DNA of 64,000 nucleotides from Chlorobiaceae bacterium (GTDB lineage: Bacteria; Bacteroidota; Chlorobiia; Chlorobiales; Chlorobiaceae), in NCBI GenBank assembly GCA_012972825.1, contig JABDHL010000056.1:1-64000 (forward strand). Direction: 5' to 3'. The notes beneath the pieces were generated by a model, which saw nothing but the letters and a program-made list of their open reading frames with translations, searched no databases and was not told the DNA's origin. Below are positions 56,818-64,000 of this stretch, piece after piece (the first letter of the stretch is position 1; each line of letters opens with the position of its first letter). Position numbers and translations under genes: made by a program.

Positions 56818-57612
56818 TCAGGGAACTAGCGTATCCTTAACTGCCTTGATTGGCGCAATTTTGGGCACTTGAACAGGGCGTTTACGATACCTCTTTGACC
56901 AGCCCTGTATGGTATATGCTTTAAAAGTCTGCGTAGCGACTACAACACCTGTGATTTTAACATGTTTACCAGGAACAAGACGAGTGCCGGGCCGCACTTC
57001 GGTACTGGTCATGTCAATCTGCCAGATATTTTTGTTAAAATCCCTTATAACAAGAAGTTGTTTATCCTTCTGATACTGAATAACCTTGCCTCCGAGCAGG
57101 CCTTTTTCTGCATGCGTCCAGCGGTGTTCATTGGCGTATACCAGCTTGTTATACACATGAACATTTTCAATAAGAAAACGATGGATATACTTGCCGACGT
57201 CAATCGTGTTGAATCCGACACTGAGTAAAAGGCTTGCCAGAAGAGCACCCGCGATAACCTTTGTTGTAGCATACCGATAGCCTGTTTTAGTGTGCCGAAA
57301 TCCGAAATAGGCAACCAGGGTAAACAGCGCAAGCGTTGCCAGCCATATATAGGGGATGCTTGCTACAATTTCGGCGATCAAGGGTCGCTCAGCTAAAAAC
57401 AGATGGATGTATTCATGATCTTCAATGAAATCGTTATCAATGAAAACATAAATAGCAGTTGCCATCGCAATACTGCCGGTTATGACAGAGATTGCCGCAA
57501 GCAGCCAAAAACCAAATTGCTGGAGAACAAAGTGCCACCGCGGTATCGGTACTACCTTTCTTTTTTCGATTTCCTCCAGAATGGATTTTGATCTGTCCTT
57601 TAGCATAATCAT
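56818..57612 (-). CDS. Membrane protein, possible partner of the sigma factor
   Basis: The 264-residue product has a cytoplasmic N-terminus of about 25 residues, then membrane segments at about 32-54, 79-105 and 119-134. A soluble C-terminal domain follows (KGLLGGKVIQYQKDKQLLVI, LVPGKHVKITGVVVATQTFKAY). The gene lies 5 bases downstream of the sigma factor gene at 57618. A membrane protein immediately after an ECF sigma gene is often the anti-sigma factor, which is the best guess. No recognised anti-sigma domain was seen; it may also be a target. Confidence 0.55.
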   Translation of the reverse strand: MIMLKDRSKSILEEIEKRKVVPIPRWHFVLQQFGFWLLAAISVITGSIAMATAIYVFIDNDFIEDHEYIHLFLAERPLIAEIVASIPYIWLATLALFTLVAYFGFRHTKTGYRYATTKVIAGALLASLLLSVGFNTIDVGKYIHRFLIENVHVYNKLVYANEHRWTHAEKGLLGGKVIQYQKDKQLLVIRDFNKNIWQIDMTSTEVRPGTRLVPGKHVKITGVVVATQTFKAYTIQGWSKRYRKRPVQVPKIAPIKAVKDTLVP

Positions 57613-57617
57613 GATAT

Positions 57618-58199
57618 CTAACTCTCTTCTAAATAACTTTTTATCTTTTTCTTTGCACGATTAATCATTGTAGCAACTGTTCCCTCAGGTATCTGTAAAA
57701 TATCTGAGATTTCTTCATAGCGTTTTTCTTCAAAAAATTTCAAGACAATTATTTCACGACTCCTGGTATCAAGCCGCTCAACAGCCACCTCTATTTCCGC
57801 TGCTGAATGCTTCTGACCATCCTGATCTGACAGTTCTAGATCATCAATCACTTTATCAAAAAGAAACAAGTCCCCCTCTCTCTCTAATACACACGGGCTG
57901 TTCTTTTCCTTTCGAAAAGAGCTGATTATTTCATTATGAGCGATTCTGTAAATCCACGAAGAAAACTGAAGCGAATGATCGTAATCGTTGAGATGAATGT
58001 AGGTTTTGATGAATATCTCCTGCAGCAAGTCCTGTGCTGTACTGGAATCCCTGCAACCCAGGCGGGTTATATATCGTAAAAGAGGAGCTTCATAGCGACG
58101 AACGATTTTCGCAAACGCCTGTTTATTGGCAAGCGTTTGAGTAACCAGATCCTGATCAGAGGAGTGCTGCTGCTCATTATGTCTTGAAGTTTCAGCCAT
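57618..58199 (-). CDS. ECF-type RNA polymerase sigma factor
   Basis: A 193-residue sigma-70-family protein. Region 2 reads RYEAPLLRYITRLGCRDSSTAQDLLQEIFIKTYIHL with the -10 recognition helix ASWIYRIAHNEII-like SSWIYRIAHNEIISSF. Region 4 is EIIVLKFFEEKRYEEISDILQIPEGTVATMINRAKKKI. The first 20 residues are hydrophilic. It is distinct from the sigma factor at 21820. With the membrane protein downstream it may form an envelope-responsive pair. Confidence 0.88.
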   Translation of the reverse strand: MAETSRHNEQQHSSDQDLVTQTLANKQAFAKIVRRYEAPLLRYITRLGCRDSSTAQDLLQEIFIKTYIHLNDYDHSLQFSSWIYRIAHNEIISSFRKEKNSPCVLEREGDLFLFDKVIDDLELSDQDGQKHSAAEIEVAVERLDTRSREIIVLKFFEEKRYEEISDILQIPEGTVATMINRAKKKIKSYLEES

Positions 58200-58311
58200 A
58201 TACCTTGAAAGATCCTGGATGTCAGTGTTTCAATCTTTATAAAGCAGCAATAGAGCCTGCCTGACTAACTGATTTCGAGAAAGGAGATGGCAATGCTTTA
58301 TATTGAGGCAT

Positions 58312-59562
58312 TTAATCCAGCCGCGGCTTAACCCCTTTAATATCATGGAATGAAACAACACCAAGCATGTAATCATTCTCATCTGTTATCGGTATAGCAC
58401 GGAAAGAGTAACGAGCAAACATATCAAACGCATCCTGAAGGGTCTCATCTGGACTGAGTGTAATAAGATTATCTGTCATAATCCCGCCAAGCGTCTGCTC
58501 CGGTTCAGAGGCAATCAGCTCCCTTAAATCAACAACCCCCTGAAGGATATTCTCTTGATTGACAACATAGACATACATGATAACATCCATATCACCGGCA
58601 ACTTCCCGGTAATTATTGATGACATCCCTGACGACCGTGTCATGTGGACGTTTGATAACCTGCTGTGTAGAGTAGAGCATGATGTTTTCATCGTGTTTAT
58701 CGATCATCTGCTGCACCCTCTGTTTGTTTTCACTGTCTACAAACTCGATAATCTCATCAGCCTCAGAAGCAGGCAATGCTGAAAGAATATCAGCAACCTG
58801 CGCAGGACTCATTTCATTGATTAATTCGGCAGCCCGCTCTTTTTCCATTGACCGGATAAGCTCTCGCTGCACTCTCGGCTCAACCTCCTCAAGAGTATCA
58901 GATGCCAGTTCCGGCTCGATTTGATTGAATACGGCCATACGCTGGCTGCCGTCCAGCTCCTCGAGAATATCAGCAAGATCGACGGGATGGATGTCGTTGA
59001 TGTTTTCCTTGAGAACATTGAGCTTGACATTGCCTTCAAAGCTGCCGATAGAGTCCGGCAAAGGCTGCACATAAAGCCATGAAATGCTCCCACCCTCATT
59101 ATACCGTGCCAGATAGTTTGCAAGATTCTTAAAGCCCATTCGGCGGAGTATTCGAAAGCGGTTGAAATCTACATCAGTGACAAAAAGCCGGTCATTCTGA
59201 AACAGAAGCTTGACATCATAGACCACTTCAACCTCATGGCCATCCATATCAAGTATCTTCTTGTCAAGGATATAGTCTTTCAGAAAAATATGGTTGTCGA
59301 GAGGATTCAGTTCATACCCATCAGCGTTGGTTATTTCCGAAACAATCTCCGTGTTGGATATCAAGGTAATTTTATCCCATGGCAACAGCAGAAGCGGGTC
59401 TCCATAAGGCTGGTGAACCAGCAGGTGGGTAACTTCCGGAACTTTTCCGACGTTCTCCTGTATAACAAAATCTTTAAGCTTGCCGATCGAACGTGTTTTC
59501 AGATAGACTCGGCGTCCGACAATCTCTGTGAGATAAAATTCACGATCAAGTATAGTAACCAT
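58312..59562 (-). CDS. PRC-barrel / MgtE N-domain / CBS-pair protein without the MgtE channel
   Basis: The 416-residue product has two PRC-like beta segments at the N-terminus (LTEIVGRRVYLKTRSIGKLKD and YILDKKILDMDGHEVEVVYDV). Next is an MgtE intracellular N-domain (residues about 190-290: DIHPVDLADILEELDGSQR, MSPAQVADILSALPASEADE), then a pair of CBS domains (residues about 300-415: TLGGIMTDNLITLSPDETLQ). It lacks the five-helix Mg channel of MgtE. In MgtE these parts sense Mg and gate the pore, so this looks like a detached regulatory module. It is downstream of the Nramp gene and a small membrane protein gene on the same strand. Confidence 0.82.
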   Translation of the reverse strand: MVTILDREFYLTEIVGRRVYLKTRSIGKLKDFVIQENVGKVPEVTHLLVHQPYGDPLLLLPWDKITLISNTEIVSEITNADGYELNPLDNHIFLKDYILDKKILDMDGHEVEVVYDVKLLFQNDRLFVTDVDFNRFRILRRMGFKNLANYLARYNEGGSISWLYVQPLPDSIGSFEGNVKLNVLKENINDIHPVDLADILEELDGSQRMAVFNQIEPELASDTLEEVEPRVQRELIRSMEKERAAELINEMSPAQVADILSALPASEADEIIEFVDSENKQRVQQMIDKHDENIMLYSTQQVIKRPHDTVVRDVINNYREVAGDMDVIMYVYVVNQENILQGVVDLRELIASEPEQTLGGIMTDNLITLSPDETLQDAFDMFARYSFRAIPITDENDYMLGVVSFHDIKGVKPRLD

Positions 59563-59578
59563 TGGCGTGTTTGGGGTT

Positions 59579-59746
59579 TTATAAAACCGTGATGAATTTG
59601 TAGATCATCAAAAGCACAAGCACAAAGAGGTATATCCTGAGAACCGCCAGAGAAAATTTAACGCTTTTCGACATTTCAATCTTTGGCTTGGCATAGCGCT
59701 GGTTGATCTCACGAATCTTGCTTCTGAACTGTTTGAGCATCCTCAT
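59579..59746 (-). CDS. Small single-helix membrane protein (55 aa)
   Basis: An ORF of 55 codons runs from ATG 59746 (or ATG 59740) to TAA at 59579. The N-terminal half is basic (MRMLKQFRSKIREINQRYAK), and the C-terminal half is one membrane helix (SLAVLRIYLFVLVLLMIYKF). AGGTGA precedes the start. It fits between the Nramp gene (18 bases) and the MgtE-N/CBS gene (16 bases) on the same strand, a spacing typical of an operon. I know no family for it. It may couple the regulatory protein to the transporter. Confidence 0.6.
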   Translation of the reverse strand: MRMLKQFRSKIREINQRYAKPKIEMSKSVKFSLAVLRIYLFVLVLLMIYKFITVL

Positions 59747-59764
59747 TTCACCTGTCCCGCTGGA

Positions 59765-61033
59765 TTACTGGAAAAGATTAGGAAAAAGTGCACTGACACC
59801 GTACAACGTCGAGAGTACAATAATTAAAACAACAATGATAACACTGACAGTATTCTGTAAAGGGGTATTGGCATACTCACCCATTGTCTTTTTATCGTTA
59901 AGCAGTAATATTAAAAAGACCAGTGCTGCGGGCAACAGAGTTACAGCAACAACCTGCACAAAAAGCGTGATAAGTACCAGCGGAGCTCCAGGTATAAGAG
60001 GAACAACACCTGCAGTCGCAAGCGTAAGAAAAAAAGAAATATAGAACCAGGGAGCTTCCTTAACCTTCGTGTTAAGCGAGTGGGCCCATCCGAAAATCTC
60101 TCCAAACGCCCACGAACTTGCCAGTGAGATGCAGATTGCCCCGAGCAGACCGGCGTCAAACAACCCGATAGCCATGAAAGCACCGATATAGTGATTGGTT
60201 TTCATCAGCATTCGGGCGGCTGTTGCAGCATCATCGATTGGCACACCATTAAGGAGTGTTCCGGTTACAATGACAATAAAAATCGCAACGACAACAGTGA
60301 TGATGGAGCCGATGAAGGTATCAAGTTTGCCCATGTTGATATCCTTTTCCTGTAATCCTTTATCAACTACTGAGCTCTGCTGAAAAAACAGCATCCATGG
60401 AGCAATAGTCGTCCCGATATTAGCCATGAGCAAAAAAAACAGCTCATTATTGAATCCCCCAGGCAGATTAGGAATCAATCCCTGACCTAAAATGCTTGAT
60501 ATTGAAGGGTTGACCATAAAGGCCGCTGGAATATAAATCAGGTTCAGCAGGCAAAATCCCAAGGCAATCTTTTCCCAGGTCCAATATCGGCCATTGAGAA
60601 CAATAATGCTCATAAGGAGTACCACTAAAATCACGGTCAACCAGGCAGGAACGCCGAAAATACTTAACGCTGCCGTCATGCCGACAAACTCAGTGACCAG
60701 TGTCAGCCAGTCCACAAACATGAGGTCAATGAGCGAGAACCAGCCCCAGAATGCGCCAAAACTCTCAAAAATGGCCTCAGCATGACCTCGTTTGGTAACC
60801 GCACCAAGCCGAACGGTCATCTCCTGGACGTAGTAAGCTACAGGAATGAGAAGAAGAAGAAACCATATCAGGTGATAACCGTATTTGGCTCCTGTAGCTG
60901 CATAGGTAGTTATGCCACCCGCGTCATTATCTGCAATCATCACCACAAGGCCCGGCCCTGCAATAACAAGATAAATGCGAATTGCTTTCCAGACTTTTTT
61001 AAACCGGTAGTAGAGAACGGAAAAGAAATCCAT
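59765..61033 (-). CDS. Nramp-family divalent metal transporter
   Basis: The 422-residue integral membrane protein has about 11 segments. The first carries AGPGLVVMIADNDAGGITTY; DNDAGG replaces the usual metal-binding 'DPGN' of Mn/Fe Nramps. The sixth-helix region shows LMANIGTTIAPWMLFFQQSSV, where classical Nramps have a metal-coordinating 'A-x-x-M-P-H'. Both metal sites are therefore changed, as in the divergent NrMT-like Mg transporters of the Nramp superfamily. Mg transport would fit the MgtE-type regulatory protein downstream. Substrate is an inference; the superfamily call is firm. Confidence 0.82.
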   Translation of the reverse strand: MDFFSVLYYRFKKVWKAIRIYLVIAGPGLVVMIADNDAGGITTYAATGAKYGYHLIWFLLLLIPVAYYVQEMTVRLGAVTKRGHAEAIFESFGAFWGWFSLIDLMFVDWLTLVTEFVGMTAALSIFGVPAWLTVILVVLLMSIIVLNGRYWTWEKIALGFCLLNLIYIPAAFMVNPSISSILGQGLIPNLPGGFNNELFFLLMANIGTTIAPWMLFFQQSSVVDKGLQEKDINMGKLDTFIGSIITVVVAIFIVIVTGTLLNGVPIDDAATAARMLMKTNHYIGAFMAIGLFDAGLLGAICISLASSWAFGEIFGWAHSLNTKVKEAPWFYISFFLTLATAGVVPLIPGAPLVLITLFVQVVAVTLLPAALVFLILLLNDKKTMGEYANTPLQNTVSVIIVVLIIVLSTLYGVSALFPNLFQ

Positions 61034-61351
61034 ATCCGTTGAATTGGACGTTGACGAAACCCGGCATTGCTCTTAAGAAGGAAAGGAAAGGCATCGAACT
61101 CAAAGGTGTTCACACTCACCATTCGATCTGGCGCAAATTTACAACTCTTGGCTAACTTTACAAAGTCGTTTTAACATTCTCTGAAACAGAGGAAAGCAAG
61201 AACTATACCATATATGAGGTATTTTTTAATAATCACTTGCAAGCTCCTCATATATTGTTCTTTATTAGCAATCCGGATGACGCAACTCACTGCGCAAAAC
61301 GATACCCCGTAACACGAATAAAACACTTGACCCAAAAGGAAAAAATTATTC
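61034..61351. other. Divergent promoter region between Nramp and MFS genes
   Basis: It contains an inverted repeat with perfect 10-base arms, ATATATGAGG (61210-61219) and CCTCATATAT (61246-61255), separated by 26 bases. A shorter ATACC/GGTAT hairpin with a T6 run overlaps its left arm and looks terminator-like on the plus strand. No gene was found. Confidence 0.35.
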
Positions 61352-62569
61352 ATGCCATTGCCGATTACTTCGAATCCCGCTTTTCTAAAACTCTTGTCTT
61401 TTAGAATATTCATTGTTCTTGCCTACCAGATCATGGCAATCGTTGTGGGCTGGCACATTTATGAACTGACACATGACACGCTTGCTCTTGGTTTGATTGG
61501 ACTCGCCGAGGTCATACCATACTTTTCCTGCGCACTGTTCGCTGGCTATGCGATAGACCACTATTCACGTCGGTTGTTCGGTGTAGTCGCCTGCCTGATG
61601 TTAGTTGTCAATGCAATGACACTCACCGCGGTATCTGCAGGTTGGATCAGTGGTCATCCTTCGTTGTGGATTTACGGTTCTATTGCCATAGGCGGGGTGG
61701 CTCGCGCATTTATCGGTCCATCTTATAGTGCCATGTTCGCCCTGATTCTGCCTCGTCATCAATATGCCAGAGCCTCAGGAATCGGCAGTTCCGTATTCCA
61801 GCTTGGATTGATTGTCGGACCTGCTTTAGGTGGTATTCTTGTCGGATGGGCAGGGAAAACAGCTGCCTATAGCGTTTCTACAGGACTATGTGTGATTGCG
61901 GCAGTGATGATGCTGTCAGTCCGTATTGAAGAGCCTCCCTCGGCGGAAAGCACACCAATCCTCACCAGTATTGCAGGAGGGCTCCGTTTCGTGTTCAATA
62001 ACCAGATTATTCTGGGTGCACAGTCACTTGATATGTTCGCCGTGCTCTTCGGCGGTGCGGTTTCCATGCTGCCTGCATTCATTCATGATGTCTTTCATTA
62101 CGGCCCGGAAGGACTTGGCATGCTTCGTGCTGCTCCGGCAATAGGTGGTTTGATGACTGGACTATTTCTTGCACGCCATCCTATCAATCTCCATGCCGGA
62201 CGATGGCTGCTGGCCGCTGTGGCAGGGTTTGGCATGTGCATCATCTCCTTTGCCATATCGGCAAACTTCTGGGTTGCCGGCCTGCTCCTGATGCTCTCCG
62301 GTGTTTGCGACGGTGTATCGGTGGTTATGCGTACAACCATCATGCAATTGGTGACACCCGATGCAATGCGCGGCCGGGTTTCCGCTATAAACGGTATCTT
62401 TATTGGATCATCCAACGAACTGGGTGCTTTTGAATCAGGTTTTGCAGCACGCTTGATGGGACTTGTTCCGTCAGTAATATTCGGCGGTATAATGACCCTG
62501 ACCGTAGTCGCGGCAACAGCAAAACTGGCACCGAAACTACGCCGACTGGAGCTTCATCAACTGTATTGA
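61352..62569 (+). CDS. Major facilitator superfamily transporter (MFS_3/EntS-like)
   Basis: A 405-residue protein with about twelve membrane segments. FAGYAIDHYSRRLFGVVACLM is the loop motif between helices 2 and 3 (G-x3-D-x2-R-R). The second half repeats it more weakly near GRWLLAAVAGFGMCIISFAI. AMRGRVSAINGIFIGSSNELGAFESGFAARL near the C-terminus is typical of the EntS/MFS_3 exporters. The substrate is unknown. Its codon choice (more GC) differs slightly from the AT-rich flank. Confidence 0.85.
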   Translation: MPLPITSNPAFLKLLSFRIFIVLAYQIMAIVVGWHIYELTHDTLALGLIGLAEVIPYFSCALFAGYAIDHYSRRLFGVVACLMLVVNAMTLTAVSAGWISGHPSLWIYGSIAIGGVARAFIGPSYSAMFALILPRHQYARASGIGSSVFQLGLIVGPALGGILVGWAGKTAAYSVSTGLCVIAAVMMLSVRIEEPPSAESTPILTSIAGGLRFVFNNQIILGAQSLDMFAVLFGGAVSMLPAFIHDVFHYGPEGLGMLRAAPAIGGLMTGLFLARHPINLHAGRWLLAAVAGFGMCIISFAISANFWVAGLLLMLSGVCDGVSVVMRTTIMQLVTPDAMRGRVSAINGIFIGSSNELGAFESGFAARLMGLVPSVIFGGIMTLTVVAATAKLAPKLRRLELHQLY

Positions 62570-62576
62570 TCCTGAC

Positions 62577-62600
62577 CAGGAGTTACTCCTGAAGCTCTTT
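62577..62600 (+). terminator. Weak terminator-like hairpin after the MFS gene
   Basis: CAGGAG-TTA-CTCCTG (62577-62591) is a perfect 6-bp stem; AAGCTCTTTTC follows. It sits 8 bases after the MFS stop codon, before the convergent repeat-protein gene. Confidence 0.4.
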
Positions 62601-62631
62601 TCATGCCAACATTTCCATGCAGAAGCTGCTG

Positions 62632-63462
62632 TTATTTTGACGGATTTGGATTGTTGTCCTTATCATCTTTCTTCTGCTTGCCTGAACTATTCTTGCCATC
62701 ATCCTTCCTGGTTTGATCTGGAGATTTCTTAATATTGGCATCCTTTTTGGGCTGGTCAAGCACCTTCATGACGTTATTACTCTTGGGTTGATCCGAGGTT
62801 TTCTTGTTGTCGTTACCACGATTATTCCCTTCGAAAGAGCGAATGCCGTCATTTCGCTGATCACGGTTACCGCCCCGGTTATCATCACGGCGTTGATCCG
62901 TGGCTTTCCTGTTGTCGTCACCACGATTATTCCCTTCGAAAAGGCGATTGCCATCATTTCGCTGATCACGGTTATTGCCCCGGTTATCATCACGGCGTTG
63001 ATCAGGATTAACCCTGGGGCCTTTATCGTTGAGCCTTTCTCTATCCCTTTCACGCCGGCCCTTCTCCTCCCAGTAGCTGCGGTCATGCTTGCGGTACTCA
63101 ACATCACGATACCTTCTTATGTCCTCCCACCGATGTCTTCTTATTTTATATGGGAGATCATACTCATGGACAACAATCCACGGACCACGATAATCTGAAG
63201 AACGAAACCAGCCGCCATCTCGATAGAGATAATAGAGATCATCAAAGTATATAATATCATAAGGGCTGTCAATGGATACTGAAAAACCCTGATCATCCAG
63301 GTAGACAAAATCCGGCCGCGTATCGATGACAAATGTCGGCCTCTCTCCTGCATCAATACGAATGTCGCCAAGGCGTATACGCAGATCAGCCTGAGCATCA
63401 ACAGAGGAAACGCCGAAGAACATTCCTGCAATTCCTGCAACTACCAAAATATTTTTCTTCAT
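62632..63462 (-). CDS. Secreted Asn/Arg/Asp-rich repeat protein
   Basis: This 276-residue protein has a signal peptide (MKKNILVVAGIAGMFFGVSS, cleavage near VDAQA). A globular domain follows (residues about 25-115) rich in Tyr and Asp (PDFVYLDDQGFSVSIDSPYD, YYLYRDGGWFRSSDYRGPW), resembling the small YXWGxW/WxxW-like secreted domains. The rest is low-complexity and very polar, containing a 35-residue repeat present twice (DQRRDDNRG..NRDQRNDG.R.FEGNNRG) and a Lys/Asp-rich tail. No enzyme motif was seen. Periplasmic or outer-membrane-associated function is unknown. Confidence 0.7.
   Translation of the reverse strand: MKKNILVVAGIAGMFFGVSSVDAQADLRIRLGDIRIDAGERPTFVIDTRPDFVYLDDQGFSVSIDSPYDIIYFDDLYYLYRDGGWFRSSDYRGPWIVVHEYDLPYKIRRHRWEDIRRYRDVEYRKHDRSYWEEKGRRERDRERLNDKGPRVNPDQRRDDNRGNNRDQRNDGNRLFEGNNRGDDNRKATDQRRDDNRGGNRDQRNDGIRSFEGNNRGNDNKKTSDQPKSNNVMKVLDQPKKDANIKKSPDQTRKDDGKNSSGKQKKDDKDNNPNPSK
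62806..63003. repeat. Two tandem 105-bp repeats inside the secreted-protein gene
   Basis: The plus-strand copies start at 62806 and 62911 and are about 90 percent alike by eye (for example GTTGTCGTTACCACGATTAT and GTTGTCGTCACCACGATTAT). The period of 105 bases equals 35 codons, so the reading frame is kept. The second copy fades out at about 63003. Confidence 0.8.
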
Positions 63463-63666
63463 AGTTTTAGTTCCGTTAAAATATTATCCGAATTATAATG
63501 CAAGTATAAGGAAAATCTGTCAAGCTATGAAACATAACCGATGATGGTATATATCCGCCGGGAATTTTTTCTTATAAAAAAAGGTTATTTATTATTTTAT
63601 ATACATGGGATTTATATACAGGGATCGTGTTAAACTCTTAACCCTCTAATAAAAGGAGATGCAGCC
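63463..63666. other. Promoter region of the second hsp20
   Basis: AT-rich, with TATATAC-type direct repeats (near 63598-63620). No sigma-54-like element comparable to the one at 23495 was seen. AAAAGGAGATG at 63651-63661 provides the ribosome-binding site of the hsp20 gene. Confidence 0.4.
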
Positions 63667-64000
63667 ATGGGACTGACACTTTACGGAAAAGACCCCTTGA
63701 AGTTGTTTGAAGATGTCTTTAATGACAAAGTATCACCATTTTTTTCTTCAATGGTGGCTCCGTCCTTCAAGGTTGATATCAGTGAGGATGATACTGCTGT
63801 TTTCATTGAAGCCGACATGCCTGGAGTACAAAAAGAGGATATCAAGGTGTCGATGGAAGACGATGTGCTGACGATCAGCGCAGAAAGAACACAGAAGGAG
63901 GAAGAGAAGAAAAAAGGTTATCATCGTGTTGAGCGTTCCTGGGGCAGCCTTAGCAGGAGTTTTACCGTGGGTGAAAATGTTGATACTGAAAAAATTGAGG
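63667..64000 (+). CDS. Small heat-shock protein, Hsp20 family (3' end cut by the window)
   Basis: The 111 visible codons begin MGLTLYGKDPLKLFEDVF and enter an alpha-crystallin domain (FKVDISEDDTAVFIEADMPG, DDVLTISAERTQKEEEKKKG, RVERSWGSLSRSFTVGENVD). The stop codon lies beyond the window. It is a paralogue of the protein at 23588, and its N-terminus matches the truncated ORF at 1899. It probably ends about 25 codons past the edge. Confidence 0.92.
   Translation, partial: MGLTLYGKDPLKLFEDVFNDKVSPFFSSMVAPSFKVDISEDDTAVFIEADMPGVQKEDIKVSMEDDVLTISAERTQKEEEKKKGYHRVERSWGSLSRSFTVGENVDTEKIE

Noticed and set aside
62713-63198. 161-codon plus-strand ORF opposite the secreted repeat protein
   Set aside because: Its hydrophobic repeats (VVTTIIPFE, VIITALIRG) are the complement of the Asn/Asp/Arg-rich repeats of the real gene, which has a signal peptide and proper start.

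Overview
The window is chromosomal DNA from a green sulfur bacterium (Chlorobiaceae: Chlorobium/Pelodictyon/Chlorobaculum group). The evidence is a tandem pair of chlorosome-envelope-type [2Fe-2S] proteins (17.5-18.9 kb), a CrtH-type carotenoid isomerase, a sepiapterin reductase very like the Chlorobaculum tepidum enzyme, a citramalate-type isoleucine route, and moderate GC with AT-rich intergenic DNA. No tRNA, rRNA or CRISPR array was seen.

Layout. (1) 1-1.99 kb is a decayed stretch. It holds remnants of a GH13-type glucan-branching enzyme, a transposase C-terminus and the first codons of an Hsp20 gene, around one intact outer-membrane-barrel gene. (2) 1.99-11.16 kb is one co-directional cluster: holo-ACP synthase, FabZ-like dehydratase, a KS-like chain-length factor without the catalytic Cys, ACP, ketosynthase, FabG-like ketoreductase, FabL-like enoyl reductase, then a LolD-like ATPase, a FtsX/LolCE-like permease, a LolA-like periplasmic protein and an outer-membrane protein. 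It reads as a self-contained second type II fatty-acid/polyketide line coupled to its own envelope-export route. It is the most unusual system in the window. (3) 11.2-13.7 kb has two c-type heme proteins on the minus strand and a regulatory-looking gap. (4) 13.7-22.7 kb is housekeeping and photosynthesis: aroK, aroB, coaX, a YjbQ-type enzyme, two chlorosome proteins, alanine dehydrogenase, crtH and an ECF sigma/zinc anti-sigma pair. (5) 22.9-26 kb: ArsR-type regulator, Hsp20, DnaK. (6) 26.7-31.8 kb, minus strand: tolQ-tolR-tolA-pal-cpoB without tolB, and an apparent fusion of phytol kinase (VTE5-like) with phytyl-phosphate kinase (VTE6/DUF92-like). (7) 32.3-43.5 kb: a complete branched-chain amino acid operon, ilvD-ilvB-ilvN-ilvC-leuB-leuA-leuC-leuD-cimA. 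(8) 43.6-53 kb: radC, cold-shock protein, sepiapterin reductase, yqeY, serS, metX under a SAM-I riboswitch, rsmB, xerD, DUF2721 and a beta-CASP metallo-beta-lactamase protein. (9) 53.3-64 kb: a DEAD-box helicase with a terminator in its leader, waaA, a sigma factor with a membrane-protein partner, an MgtE-N/CBS protein with a 55-residue membrane protein and an Nramp transporter, an MFS transporter, a repeat-bearing secreted protein, and the start of a second Hsp20 gene cut by the window end.

All functional calls rest on reading motifs and family resemblance by eye; no database search was run.
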